Source: CAZAAW01 sp964483325
Lineage (GTDB): Bacteria > Pseudomonadota > Alphaproteobacteria > Rhizobiales > Kaistiaceae
DNA length: 64,000 nt
Assembly (NCBI GenBank): GCA_964483325.1
Contig: CAZAAW010000009.1
Location: 1 to 64,000 of the forward strand
Direction of reading: 5' to 3'
Under the pieces are notes generated by a model. It was not told the DNA's origin and made no database searches. It saw only the letters and a program-made list of their open reading frames with translations. The translations under genes and the position numbers were made by a program. Shown in pieces: positions 35,128 to 43,051 of the stretch (position 1 is its first letter; each line of letters opens with the position of its first letter).

Positions 35128-36393
35128 ATGCGAGAAATGAAACTGCAAGACTTGAAGGCCAAGTCGCCGACAGAGCTGCTCAGTTTTGCCGAAACCCTAG
35201 AAGTCGAGAATGCCAGCACCCTGCGCAAGCAGGAGCTGATGTTCGCCATCCTGAAGCAGCTGGCGGCACGCGAGACGGAGATCATCGGCGAGGGCGTCGT
35301 CGAGGTGCTGCAGGACGGCTTCGGCTTCCTGCGCTCCCCCGACGCCAACTATCTTGCCGGGCCGGACGACATCTACGTGTCGCCGTCGCAGATCCGGCGC
35401 TTCTCGCTGCGCACCGGCGATACTGTCGAAGGCCAGATCCGCAGTCCCAAGGAAGGCGAACGATACTTCGCCCTTCTCAAGGTCAACTCAATCAACTTCG
35501 AGGATCCCGACAAGGCGCGGCACAAGATCCACTTCGACAACCTGACGCCGCTCTATCCGAACGAACGTTTCCGGATGGAGATCGAGAATCCGACGATCAA
35601 GGATTTCACGGCGCGCATCATCGACCTGGTGGCGCCGCTCGGCAAAGGCCAGCGCGCCCTGATCACCGCGCCGCCGCGTACCGGCAAGACGGTGTTCCTG
35701 CAGAACATCGCCCATTCGATCGCCACCAATCATCCCGAGTGCTACCTGATCGTCCTCCTCATCGACGAGCGTCCGGAGGAAGTGACCGACATGCAGCGCT
35801 CGGTGAAGGGCGAGGTCATCTCCTCGACCTTCGACGAGCCGGCGACGCGCCACGTCCAAGTGGCGGAAATGGTCATCGAGAAGGCGAAGCGCCTCGTCGA
35901 GCACGGCCGCGACGTCGTCATCCTGCTCGACTCGATCACCCGTCTCGGCCGCGCCTACAACACCGTCGTGCCGTCGTCCGGCAAGGTGCTGACCGGCGGC
36001 GTCGACGCCAACGCCCTGCAGCGCCCGAAGCGCTTCTTCGGTGCCGCCCGCAATATCGAGGAAGGCGGCTCGCTGACCATCATCTCCACGGCGCTGATCG
36101 ATACCGGCAGCCGCATGGACGAGGTGATCTTCGAGGAGTTCAAGGGCACCGGCAATTCGGAGATCATTCTCGACCGCAAGGTCTCCGACAAGCGCGTCTT
36201 CCCGGCGATCGACATCACCCGCTCCGGCACGCGCAAGGAAGAGCTGCTGGTGCCGCCCGACATTCTCAAGAAGATGTACGTGCTGCGCCGCATCCTGATG
36301 CCGATGGGCACGGTCGACGCGATCGAGTTCCTGATCGACAAGATGCGCCAGACCAAGAACAACGCCGATTTCTTCGAGCAGATGAATACCTGA
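35128..36393 (+). CDS. rho: Transcription termination factor Rho
   Basis: This 421-residue hexameric RNA translocase terminates transcription at C-rich sites. The N-terminal helical domain precedes the RNA-binding cold-shock-like domain (GVVEVLQDGFGFLRSPDANYL). The P-loop is APPRTGKT (181-188), and the Q- and R-loops lie in SVKGEVISSTFDEPATRHVQVAEM and LLDSITRLGRAYNTV. A 210-bp leader separates it from hemJ and may carry Rho autoregulation. A second ATG at 35137 (MKLQDL) matches many homologues. In most rhizobia mnmE follows; here a repeat pair and a convergent lipoprotein gene do. Confidence 0.97.
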   Translation: MREMKLQDLKAKSPTELLSFAETLEVENASTLRKQELMFAILKQLAARETEIIGEGVVEVLQDGFGFLRSPDANYLAGPDDIYVSPSQIRRFSLRTGDTVEGQIRSPKEGERYFALLKVNSINFEDPDKARHKIHFDNLTPLYPNERFRMEIENPTIKDFTARIIDLVAPLGKGQRALITAPPRTGKTVFLQNIAHSIATNHPECYLIVLLIDERPEEVTDMQRSVKGEVISSTFDEPATRHVQVAEMVIEKAKRLVEHGRDVVILLDSITRLGRAYNTVVPSSGKVLTGGVDANALQRPKRFFGAARNIEEGGSLTIISTALIDTGSRMDEVIFEEFKGTGNSEIILDRKVSDKRVFPAIDITRSGTRKEELLVPPDILKKMYVLRRILMPMGTVDAIEFLIDKMRQTKNNADFFEQMNT

Positions 36394-36408
36394 CGCCGTC
36401 GGCGCCGC

Positions 36409-36586
36409 TTACCTCTCCGGAGGGAGAGGTCCGGAGCCTTGCCGAGCGGAGCGAGGCTTAGGCGGACGGGCGAGGGTTTTGGCCCTCGGGGAATGGCTGC
36501 TTTTGCGCCCGGCGCAAGTTCACCTCGGTCGAGTGTCCTTCACCCGGAACGCTGCGCGTTCCGACCTCTCCCACCGGGAGAGGTAA
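36409..36586. repeat. Facing pair of CTCACCC repeats with a 60-bp interval
   Basis: The reverse copy (36409-36476) has the CCTAAGCCTCGCTC-type core and the forward copy (36537-36586) the GGAACGC-TGC-GCGTTCC core. The outer ends match as TTACCTCTCC / GGAGAGGTAA and are further bracketed by GGCGCCGC (36401-36408) and GCGGCGCC (36587-36594). That mirror flank is either an extended terminus or a palindromic target that was split. The interval contains no recognisable gene. Confidence 0.75.
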
Positions 36587-36635
36587 GCGGCGCCCTACCG
36601 CCCTCGGTGTGGTGCGCCGCCAGCCTTTTCGCGCT

Positions 36636-37847
36636 TCAGAAGCCGGCGGAGCCGCCGAAGCCCGACGGTGCCGGATCGACGATGCGGCTGCTGCCGCGCT
36701 CGACCTTGTAGATGGCAAGGGCGCGCTGGTTGGTGCCGTTGGAGAGGAAGCGGAAGGCGCCGTCCATGCCCTTGAAGCCGCTGGCATTGGTGATCGTCGA
36801 CGACGAGAAGCGGCTGCCGCCGAAATTGGCCGTCAGGCCGGCGGCCAGGATGGCGGCGTCGTAGCCGAGGCTGGCATTGCGGATCGGCGTCGCGCCATAG
36901 GCGGCGCTGTAGCGCGCCGCGAAGGACTGGAACGCGGCCTGGTCCGGGGCGGGATACCAGGCGCCGGACAGCGTCGATTCGCCGAGGATGCGCTGGTCGC
37001 TGTTCCACTGGCCGCTGCCGAGGAACTGGATCTGGCCGCCGCGCACGCCCTTGGCGGCGAGGATCTGCGCCAGGAAGGGCGCCGCATCGCCGGCATCGGG
37101 GATGAAGATCGCATCGGCGATGCCGCCCTTGATCGCCTCGGCAAGCGCCTCGGCGCGCGACTGCATCGAGACGCGGTCGAGCGCATAGCGCTCGATGGCG
37201 ACGACGCGGCCGCCGGTGCGCGCCACGGCCTGCTGCAGCGCCGCCTCGGCGACGGTGCCATAGCCGTTTTCGGGCAGGAGAGCGGCGATCGAGCGCTTGC
37301 CCTGGCTGGCGGCATAGGTGATCACCCGCTCGACATCCTGCTGCGGCAGGAAGCTGAGCAGGTAGACGCCGGACGAGGCCGCGCTGGTGTCGGTGGAGAA
37401 GGCAACCATCGGGACGCCCGCCGGCTTGGTCACCGCTGCCGCGGCGGCCACCGACTGCGAGAAGACCGGGCCGAGGACCAGCTCGGCGCCCTGGCTGATC
37501 GCCTCGCTGGCGGCGGCGCGGGCCCCGTCGGCGGTGCCGCGGTCGTCCTTGACGAGGATCTGGATATCGGCGCCGCCCGATTCCCGCAGCGCCAGCTCGG
37601 CGGCGTTGCGCAGGTTGGTGGCGATCTGCCCGGCATTGCCCGTCGCCGACAGCGGCAGCAGCATGGCGACCCGCACCGAGCCGTTGCCCAGCACTTCGCC
37701 GGTCACCGGCTGGTTGGTGGCGATCGGCGCCTGCGCCGGCGTGCGGTTGCCGAAGGAGGTTCCCGTGCAGCCGGCCAGAGCGGCCAGCGCCAGCATCGCG
37801 ACAGGCCGGGACAGGCGGCGGATCGATGGCAGGCGCAGTGAATGCAA
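36636..37847 (-). CDS. LpoA-like lipoprotein (penicillin-binding protein activator)
   Basis: This 403-residue lipoprotein has lipobox LAALAGC (Cys27) after a short signal sequence. The body is a type I periplasmic-binding fold related to branched-chain amino-acid binding proteins (VRVAMLLPLSATGNAG, ELVLGPVFSQSVAAAA, VPMVAFSTDTSAAS). Alphaproteobacterial members beside rsmI are annotated as penicillin-binding protein activators; a role in peptidoglycan synthesis is inferred from the family. It starts with a TTG that has AAGGAG 8 bp upstream. It is divergent from rsmI. Confidence 0.88.
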   Translation of the reverse strand: MHSLRLPSIRRLSRPVAMLALAALAGCTGTSFGNRTPAQAPIATNQPVTGEVLGNGSVRVAMLLPLSATGNAGQIATNLRNAAELALRESGGADIQILVKDDRGTADGARAAASEAISQGAELVLGPVFSQSVAAAAAVTKPAGVPMVAFSTDTSAASSGVYLLSFLPQQDVERVITYAASQGKRSIAALLPENGYGTVAEAALQQAVARTGGRVVAIERYALDRVSMQSRAEALAEAIKGGIADAIFIPDAGDAAPFLAQILAAKGVRGGQIQFLGSGQWNSDQRILGESTLSGAWYPAPDQAAFQSFAARYSAAYGATPIRNASLGYDAAILAAGLTANFGGSRFSSSTITNASGFKGMDGAFRFLSNGTNQRALAIYKVERGSSRIVDPAPSGFGGSAGF

Positions 37848-37983
37848 CAGCCCACTCCTTAATTGCGGGATGAATTCTTTCGCTGACCGGGTCCCGGATT
37901 TGCCGGCAGGGACCTGATAGAACCGGGGAACGTAAGGAGATGCAGATGGCCTGTCAAAGTGACGGCAATATGGTGGCAGCGCC

Positions 37984-38898
37984 GTGACGGAAGCCGGCCG
38001 CCACCCGCCGCGGCACAGCTATACCATCGACGGAAACACCATCGCCGCGCCGTCTCTGCCCGCCGGCCTCTATGTCGTGGCGACGCCGATCGGCAATCTT
38101 GCCGACATCACGCTGCGGGCGCTGGCGACGCTGGCGGCGGCCGATCTCATCGCCTGCGAAGACACCCGCGTCACGTCCCGCCTCACCCGCCATTATGGCA
38201 TCGCCACGCCGCTCATCGCCTATCATGAGCACAACGCCGCCAGGCAGCGGCCGAAGCTGCTGGCGGCGCTGGCCGAAGGGCAGGCGGTGGCGCTGGTCAG
38301 CGATGCCGGCACGCCGCTCGTCTCCGATCCGGGCTACCGTCTCGTCGGCGAAGTCGTCGCCGCCGGCCATGCCGTGGTGCCGATCCCCGGCGCTTCGGCC
38401 TTGCTGACGGCGCTGGCGGCGGCCGGGCTTCCCACTGACACGTTCCTCTTCGCCGGTTTCCTGCCGCCGAAATCGGCGGCGCGCCGCACGCGCCTGCGTG
38501 AGCTCTCCGCCGTTCCGGCAACGCTGGTGTTCTACGAATCGCCGCGCCGCACCGCCGAGACACTTGTCGACATGGCGGCGGTGCTCGGCGACCGGCCGGC
38601 GGTCATCGGCCGCGAGCTCACCAAGGCGTTCGAAGAGATGCGCCGCGGCCGCCTGGCCGAACTTGCCGAGACGCTGGCCGGCGAGGAGCCGCCGAAAGGC
38701 GAGGTGACGTTGCTGGTCGGCCCGCCGCAGGAGACGGCCCCGGCCGAGGAAGATGTCGACGCGGCGCTGCTGGCGCTGATCGCCGATCACAGCGTCGGCG
38801 AGGCCGCCGCCGCGGTCGCCGCCCGCACCGGCTTGTCGCGGCGCGTGCTCTATGCCCGCGCCCTGGTGCTGCGATCACGGCGCGATGGCGACGCCTGA
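37984..38898 (+). CDS. rsmI: 16S rRNA (cytidine-1402-2'-O)-methyltransferase
   Basis: This 304-residue tetrapyrrole-methylase-fold enzyme adds the 2'-O-methyl to C1402 of 16S rRNA. The motif LYVVATPIGNLADITLRALATL opens the domain, followed by CEDTRVT, ALVSDAGTPLVSDPG and VPIPGASALLTAL. The start is GTG at 37984. The stop overlaps yraN by 14 bp. The lpoA-like / rsmI / yraN order is widespread in proteobacteria. Confidence 0.96.
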   Translation: MTEAGRHPPRHSYTIDGNTIAAPSLPAGLYVVATPIGNLADITLRALATLAAADLIACEDTRVTSRLTRHYGIATPLIAYHEHNAARQRPKLLAALAEGQAVALVSDAGTPLVSDPGYRLVGEVVAAGHAVVPIPGASALLTALAAAGLPTDTFLFAGFLPPKSAARRTRLRELSAVPATLVFYESPRRTAETLVDMAAVLGDRPAVIGRELTKAFEEMRRGRLAELAETLAGEEPPKGEVTLLVGPPQETAPAEEDVDAALLALIADHSVGEAAAAVAARTGLSRRVLYARALVLRSRRDGDA

Positions 38899-39262
38899 TC
38901 CGGCCCGCCGCGCCGCCGAGCGCCACGGCCACCGCGCCGAAAACCGTGCGGCGCTGGCGCTGCGGCTCAAGGGCTACCGCATCCTCGCCCGCCGCTTCCG
39001 CACGCCGGTCGGCGAGATCGACATCATCGCGCGGCGCGGCCGCACCATTGCCTTCATAGAAGTCAAGGCGCGCGCGACGCGGGATGCGGCGCTGCTGGCG
39101 GTGACGCCGGCCGGCCGCAGCCGCATCATCCGCGCCGCCCGGTTCTGGCTGGGGCGCCAGCCCGGCGCCGCCGGTTTCGACCTCCGCTTCGACGTCATGC
39201 TGGTGATGCCGCGCCGCTGGCCGGCGCATATGCAGGGCGCGTTTGACGAGGAGAGAGGTTGA
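38885..39262 (+). CDS. YraN-family nuclease-fold protein (UPF0102)
   Basis: This 125-residue protein of the UPF0102 family has a restriction-endonuclease-like core with VGEIDIIARRG and FIEVKAR providing the D...ExK triad. The biochemical role in bacteria is unknown; DNA processing is suspected from the fold. The ATG at 38885 lies inside the end of rsmI. In relatives gshB usually follows; here the VapBC module follows on the opposite strand. Confidence 0.92.
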   Translation: MATPDPARRAAERHGHRAENRAALALRLKGYRILARRFRTPVGEIDIIARRGRTIAFIEVKARATRDAALLAVTPAGRSRIIRAARFWLGRQPGAAGFDLRFDVMLVMPRRWPAHMQGAFDEERG

Positions 39263-39271
39263 CTCGACGCG

Positions 39272-39646
39272 TCAGTGAAGGACGTCGCCCGTCGCCACCC
39301 CCAGGCGAAAGGCGACGCGGAAGAGGCGCCTGTCCCGCGTCCACAGGGACGTACCCGGCGTGAGCACCGTTGCTGCCAGCAGGTGGCAATCGACATAGCC
39401 GAGGCCCGAGCCGAACAGATGCTGGCGTTCGATGAGCGTGCGCACCTCCGCATCCTCGGCCACGACCACTCCCGGCAAATCGGCCATGAGCCTGAGCACG
39501 GTGTTGCGATTGGGAAGATTTCCCAGCGCGATCTCGCCGATGACGAAAGGGTGGGTGACGAGCTCACCGGCGTTCAGGACGTCGATGAGCCGCTGCTCCG
39601 ACGACCGAAGGTGATCGACCCATACTGAAGTATCGACGAGGATCAC
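39272..39646 (-). CDS. vapC: VapC-type PIN-domain toxin
   Basis: This 124-residue PIN-domain RNase is the toxin of a type II module. The acidic metal site is D5 (LVDTSVWVDHLR), E38 (VIGEIALG), D86 (YVDCHLLAA) and D105 (TRDRRL). It overlaps the upstream antitoxin stop by ATGA. It converges on yraN with a 9-bp gap. Confidence 0.93.
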   Translation of the reverse strand: MILVDTSVWVDHLRSSEQRLIDVLNAGELVTHPFVIGEIALGNLPNRNTVLRLMADLPGVVVAEDAEVRTLIERQHLFGSGLGYVDCHLLAATVLTPGTSLWTRDRRLFRVAFRLGVATGDVLH

Positions 39647-39840
39647 TCTACGTCATCGCGCCGGCGCCGAACGGGGCGGAGCTCCGGAGCACTGCCGCCG
39701 AGCTTGGCTAACCGGCGCGCGCTCTCGCGCGCGATGAGGGCCTTCAATGCTTCCCGCACCAGGGCTACCTTTTCCGTTTGCCCGGTAAGTTCCTGCGCCC
39801 GCGCCAGAAGCTCATCATCGATCGCTAGGGTCGTCCGCAT
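39643..39840 (-). CDS. vapB: VapB-type antitoxin
   Basis: This 65-residue antitoxin has an N-terminal ribbon-helix-helix DNA-binding segment (MRTTLAIDDELLARAQELTG, then KVALVREALKALIARES) and a basic C-terminus that should wrap the toxin. The ATG at 39840 is fixed by AAGGAGG 7 bp upstream; the open frame extends to 39894 without support. The pair probably represses itself; GCAT-TAAATG-ATGC at 39874-39887 is a possible operator half-site pair. Confidence 0.88.
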   Translation of the reverse strand: MRTTLAIDDELLARAQELTGQTEKVALVREALKALIARESARRLAKLGGSAPELRPVRRRRDDVE

Positions 39841-39911
39841 TCGGCCCTCCTTTCCTTCAGGCACGAAATTGGGCATTAAATGATGCGCAATCAAGTGCCA
39901 AGGGTGGAACC

Positions 39912-40658
39912 ATGACCAAACCGCCGCAGGACCTTGCCGACGCCGCCGCGACGGATGATCCGGACGCCATCAACGCGCTCGGCCGTTGGCACATAGAGAA
40001 TGGGAATCCCGTCCAGGCTCGGGAGTGCTTCACGGCAGCTGCCGCCAAGGGCTGGGCGCCGGCCAAGCACAATCTGGGGGTGCTCGCCACACAGGACGAT
40101 GACTACGAGACGGCGATCGCCTGGTTCCGCGAGGCCTCTGCTGACGGGTGGCTCAACTCCACCGTGGCGCTGGGCGCGGCGCTGGCGCAGCTCGGCCGCT
40201 CGTCGGAAGCGATCGCGGCTTACGAGATCGCCGCGGAACGCGGCCGAGCCGACGCTCAAGCGCTCCTTGCCACGTTGCTTGTCGAGGAGGAAACCGACCA
40301 GGCCTACCGCGTGGCGCGGCACTGGGCCGAGATGGCTGCCGCGCAGGACGAGCCCTACGCACAGGCCGTGCTCGGGCGCATCTATCATGAGGGCCTGGGC
40401 GTCGAGCAGGATCACCGCCAGGCGGCCGCCTGGTATCTTCGCGCCGCCAGGCTGGGACATAGCGGCGGCCAGGCCTGGATAGGCGCCGCATATCATCTTG
40501 GGATCGGCATCGAGCCCGATCGGGTCGAGGCAGCCTATTGGCTGACGCTCAGTCTCCAGCAAGGCAGTCCCATTGCAGATGCTTATCTGCCGCGCGTCCT
40601 GCGCGAGATGAGTCCGGCGGAAAACACGATCCTGGCGGCACGCCTCCGGCAACAATAG
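39912..40658 (+). CDS. Sel1-repeat (TPR-like) protein
   Basis: This 248-residue protein is made of about five helical Sel1/TPR-like repeats (AINALGRWHIENGNPVQARECF, AQAVLGRIYHEGLGVEQDHRQAAAWY, GQAWIGAAYHLGIGIEPDRVEAAYW). No signal peptide, so it is a cytoplasmic protein-interaction scaffold of unknown partner. It is divergent from vapB with a 71-bp gap and lies 60 bp upstream of mtnK, so it may be co-transcribed with it. Confidence 0.85.
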   Translation: MTKPPQDLADAAATDDPDAINALGRWHIENGNPVQARECFTAAAAKGWAPAKHNLGVLATQDDDYETAIAWFREASADGWLNSTVALGAALAQLGRSSEAIAAYEIAAERGRADAQALLATLLVEEETDQAYRVARHWAEMAAAQDEPYAQAVLGRIYHEGLGVEQDHRQAAAWYLRAARLGHSGGQAWIGAAYHLGIGIEPDRVEAAYWLTLSLQQGSPIADAYLPRVLREMSPAENTILAARLRQQ

Positions 40659-40718
40659 GCGGACCGTTGCGGCGCATTGCCTGCCGGTGCACAAAGAGAC
40701 CGGGAGGAGCAGCGCTCC

Positions 40719-41984
40719 ATGGGCTACAGGCAACTCACCGAAACAACGGTAGCGCCTTACCTTGCCGGCCTGCCGGAAATGCGGCAGCGGTTTTCGTCCT
40801 TCGAAGATCTCGACGTCCACGAGGTCGGCGATGGCAACCTCAACTTCGTCTTCATCGTCACCAACCGGCAGGCGCCGGACGAGACCGTCGTTCTCAAGCA
40901 GGCGGTGCCGTTCCTGCGCATTGCCGGCGAGGGCTGGCCGCTGTCGCGTCAGCGGATGGAGTTCGAGGCGCGGGCGCTGAAGATCCAGTCGGAGCTCTGC
41001 CCCGGGCTGGTGCCGGAGGTCTACTGGCACGACAGCGCCATGTCGCTGATCGTCATGCGCAATCTGCGCCATCACCGCATCCTGCGCGGTGAGATGATCC
41101 TCGGCAAACGCTTCCCGCTGCTTGCCGATCACATCTCGACCTTCCTGGCGCGGACGCTGTTCTTCACCTCCGACCTGCATCTCGATCATGCGGCGAAGAA
41201 GGAGGCGGTGCGCGCCGCGATCAATATCGAGCTGTGCAAGATCACCGAGGACTTTGTCTTCACCGACCCTTATGAAGACGCGCCGACCAATTCCTACAAT
41301 CCGGCGCTGCCGCAGGCGGCGATCGATTCGATCCAGCGCGATCCGGCGGTGCGCGCCGCGGTGGGCGAGATGAAGTTCGCCTTCATGACCTCGGCTGAGG
41401 CGCTGGTGCATGGCGACCTGCATGTCGGGTCGATCGTGGGCAATGAGCGCGAGACCTTCGTCATCGACCCGGAATTCGCTTTCTACGGGCCGATGGGTTT
41501 CGATGTCGGCGCCGTCATCGCCAACCTCTATCTCGCCTATTTCGCGCAGGAGGTGCGCCAGCGCGCCATGGGCAACGATCCGGCCGATTATCGCAGCTGG
41601 CTGCTGGAGACAATTGCCGGCGTCTGGGACGGCTTTGCCGACAAGTTCCTGACGCTGTGGCGGACGGAGGACGCAGAACGCGGGCGCAGCTTCATCGGCC
41701 GCGATCTCGACGGCAGCAGCGCCGAGGCGTTCCGGCAGCGCTTCCTTGCCAGACTGTTTGCCGACACGCTGGGCTTTGCGGCCTGCAAGATGATGCGCCG
41801 CATCGTCGGCATCGCCAAGGTCGCCGACATCGCCGGCATAGCCGATCCGCAGGCCCGCGCCATGGTGGAGCAGAATGCGCTGCGCATGGCGACCCATCTC
41901 GTGACCGCCCGCGCCACCTTTCCCGACATCGCCGCCGTCAATGCCCTGGCGATGGTCGTGTCGCCGCCGGGAGGCCGGGCCTGA
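40719..41984 (+). CDS. mtnK: S-methyl-5-thioribose kinase
   Basis: This 421-residue kinase phosphorylates 5-methylthioribose, made from methylthioadenosine by a nucleosidase encoded elsewhere. The aminoglycoside-phosphotransferase-like fold shows VGDGNLNFVFIV for ATP, the catalytic loop EALVHGDLHVGSI and the metal-binding VIDPEFAFYGP. GGGAGGAG precedes the ATG at 40719. The TGATG junction couples it to mtnA, and mtnA to the aldolase/SDR, so the three form one operon. Confidence 0.94.
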   Translation: MGYRQLTETTVAPYLAGLPEMRQRFSSFEDLDVHEVGDGNLNFVFIVTNRQAPDETVVLKQAVPFLRIAGEGWPLSRQRMEFEARALKIQSELCPGLVPEVYWHDSAMSLIVMRNLRHHRILRGEMILGKRFPLLADHISTFLARTLFFTSDLHLDHAAKKEAVRAAINIELCKITEDFVFTDPYEDAPTNSYNPALPQAAIDSIQRDPAVRAAVGEMKFAFMTSAEALVHGDLHVGSIVGNERETFVIDPEFAFYGPMGFDVGAVIANLYLAYFAQEVRQRAMGNDPADYRSWLLETIAGVWDGFADKFLTLWRTEDAERGRSFIGRDLDGSSAEAFRQRFLARLFADTLGFAACKMMRRIVGIAKVADIAGIADPQARAMVEQNALRMATHLVTARATFPDIAAVNALAMVVSPPGGRA

Positions 41985-43051
41985 TGGCGCTCGAAGACAG
42001 CCTGCCGCGTGCCGTCGAGTGGCGCGATGGCGACCTCTGGCTCCTCGACCAGACGCGCCTGCCGCTGGAGCGCATCGTCGAGCGCCAGGCGACGGCGGCC
42101 GACGTGTTCGAGGCGATCCGCCAGCTCAAGGTGCGCGGTGCGCCGGCCATCGGCGTCGCCGCCGCCTATGGCCTCTGTGTCGCGCTGCAGCCCTGCCGCG
42201 ATCTTCCTTTGCTGGTTTTCCGTGATGAGATCGCCTTGCAAGCGGCCTATCTCGAACGGGCGCGGCCGACGGCGGTGAACCTCGGCTGGGCGCTCCGGCG
42301 CATGCAGGCCTTCGCCGCTCGCACCGAGGCCGGCACCAGCGCCGCGCTCTACGAGGCGCTGGTCGGGGAAGCCCGGCGTATCCATGAAGAGGACATCGCC
42401 CTCTGCCGCGGCATCGGCGCCAGCGGCGTCGAGCTGATCGCCGACGGCATGGGCGTCCTGACCCATTGCAATGCCGGCGCCCTCGCCACCGCCGGCATCG
42501 GCACGGCGACGGCGCCGATGTACCTGGCGCATGAGCGGGGCCGGCGCTTCCGCATCTTCGCCGACGAGACGCGGCCGCTCCTGCAAGGGGCGCGCCTGAC
42601 GAGCTGGGAACTGCACGAGGCCGGGCTCGACGTGACGCTGATCACCGACACGATGACCGCCAGCATGATGGCCGAGGGCAATGTCGATCTCGTCATCACT
42701 GGCACCGACCGCGTCGCTGCCAATGGCGACGTCGCCAACAAGATCGGCACGCTCGGCGTGGCGATCCTGGCCAAGCATTACGGCATTCCGTTCTATGTCG
42801 CCTGCCCGTCCTCGACGATCGACCTCGCCTGCCCGACCGGTGCCGACATCCCGATCGAGGAGCGCACCGGCGAGGAGATCACCGCCTTTGGCGCCCGGCC
42901 GACGGCGCCGCCGCAGGTGAAGACCCGCAACCCGGCCTTCGACGTGACGCCGCACGATCTGGTCGCGGGGCTGATCACCGAGCGCGGCATCGTGCGGGCG
43001 CCCTATGCCGACAACCTGGCGCGGCTGTTCGGCGAAGGCCGCAGCGCATGA
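41984..43051 (+). CDS. mtnA: Methylthioribose-1-phosphate isomerase
   Basis: This 355-residue eIF2B-like isomerase turns 5-methylthioribose-1-phosphate into 5-methylthioribulose-1-phosphate. The family motifs RGAPAIGVAAAYG, LTHCNAGALATAG (catalytic Cys) and ITGTDRVAANGDVANKIGT (catalytic Asp) are intact. It overlaps both neighbours (TGATG with mtnK, ATGA with the aldolase/SDR). No mtnB, mtnC or mtnD gene of the classical methionine-salvage route follows. Confidence 0.96.
   Translation: MALEDSLPRAVEWRDGDLWLLDQTRLPLERIVERQATAADVFEAIRQLKVRGAPAIGVAAAYGLCVALQPCRDLPLLVFRDEIALQAAYLERARPTAVNLGWALRRMQAFAARTEAGTSAALYEALVGEARRIHEEDIALCRGIGASGVELIADGMGVLTHCNAGALATAGIGTATAPMYLAHERGRRFRIFADETRPLLQGARLTSWELHEAGLDVTLITDTMTASMMAEGNVDLVITGTDRVAANGDVANKIGTLGVAILAKHYGIPFYVACPSSTIDLACPTGADIPIEERTGEEITAFGARPTAPPQVKTRNPAFDVTPHDLVAGLITERGIVRAPYADNLARLFGEGRSA

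Noticed and set aside
39874..39887. Confident VapB operator
   Set aside because: Only 4-bp arms (GCAT/ATGC) can be seen and no promoter could be placed, so it is mentioned under vapB rather than listed as a site.
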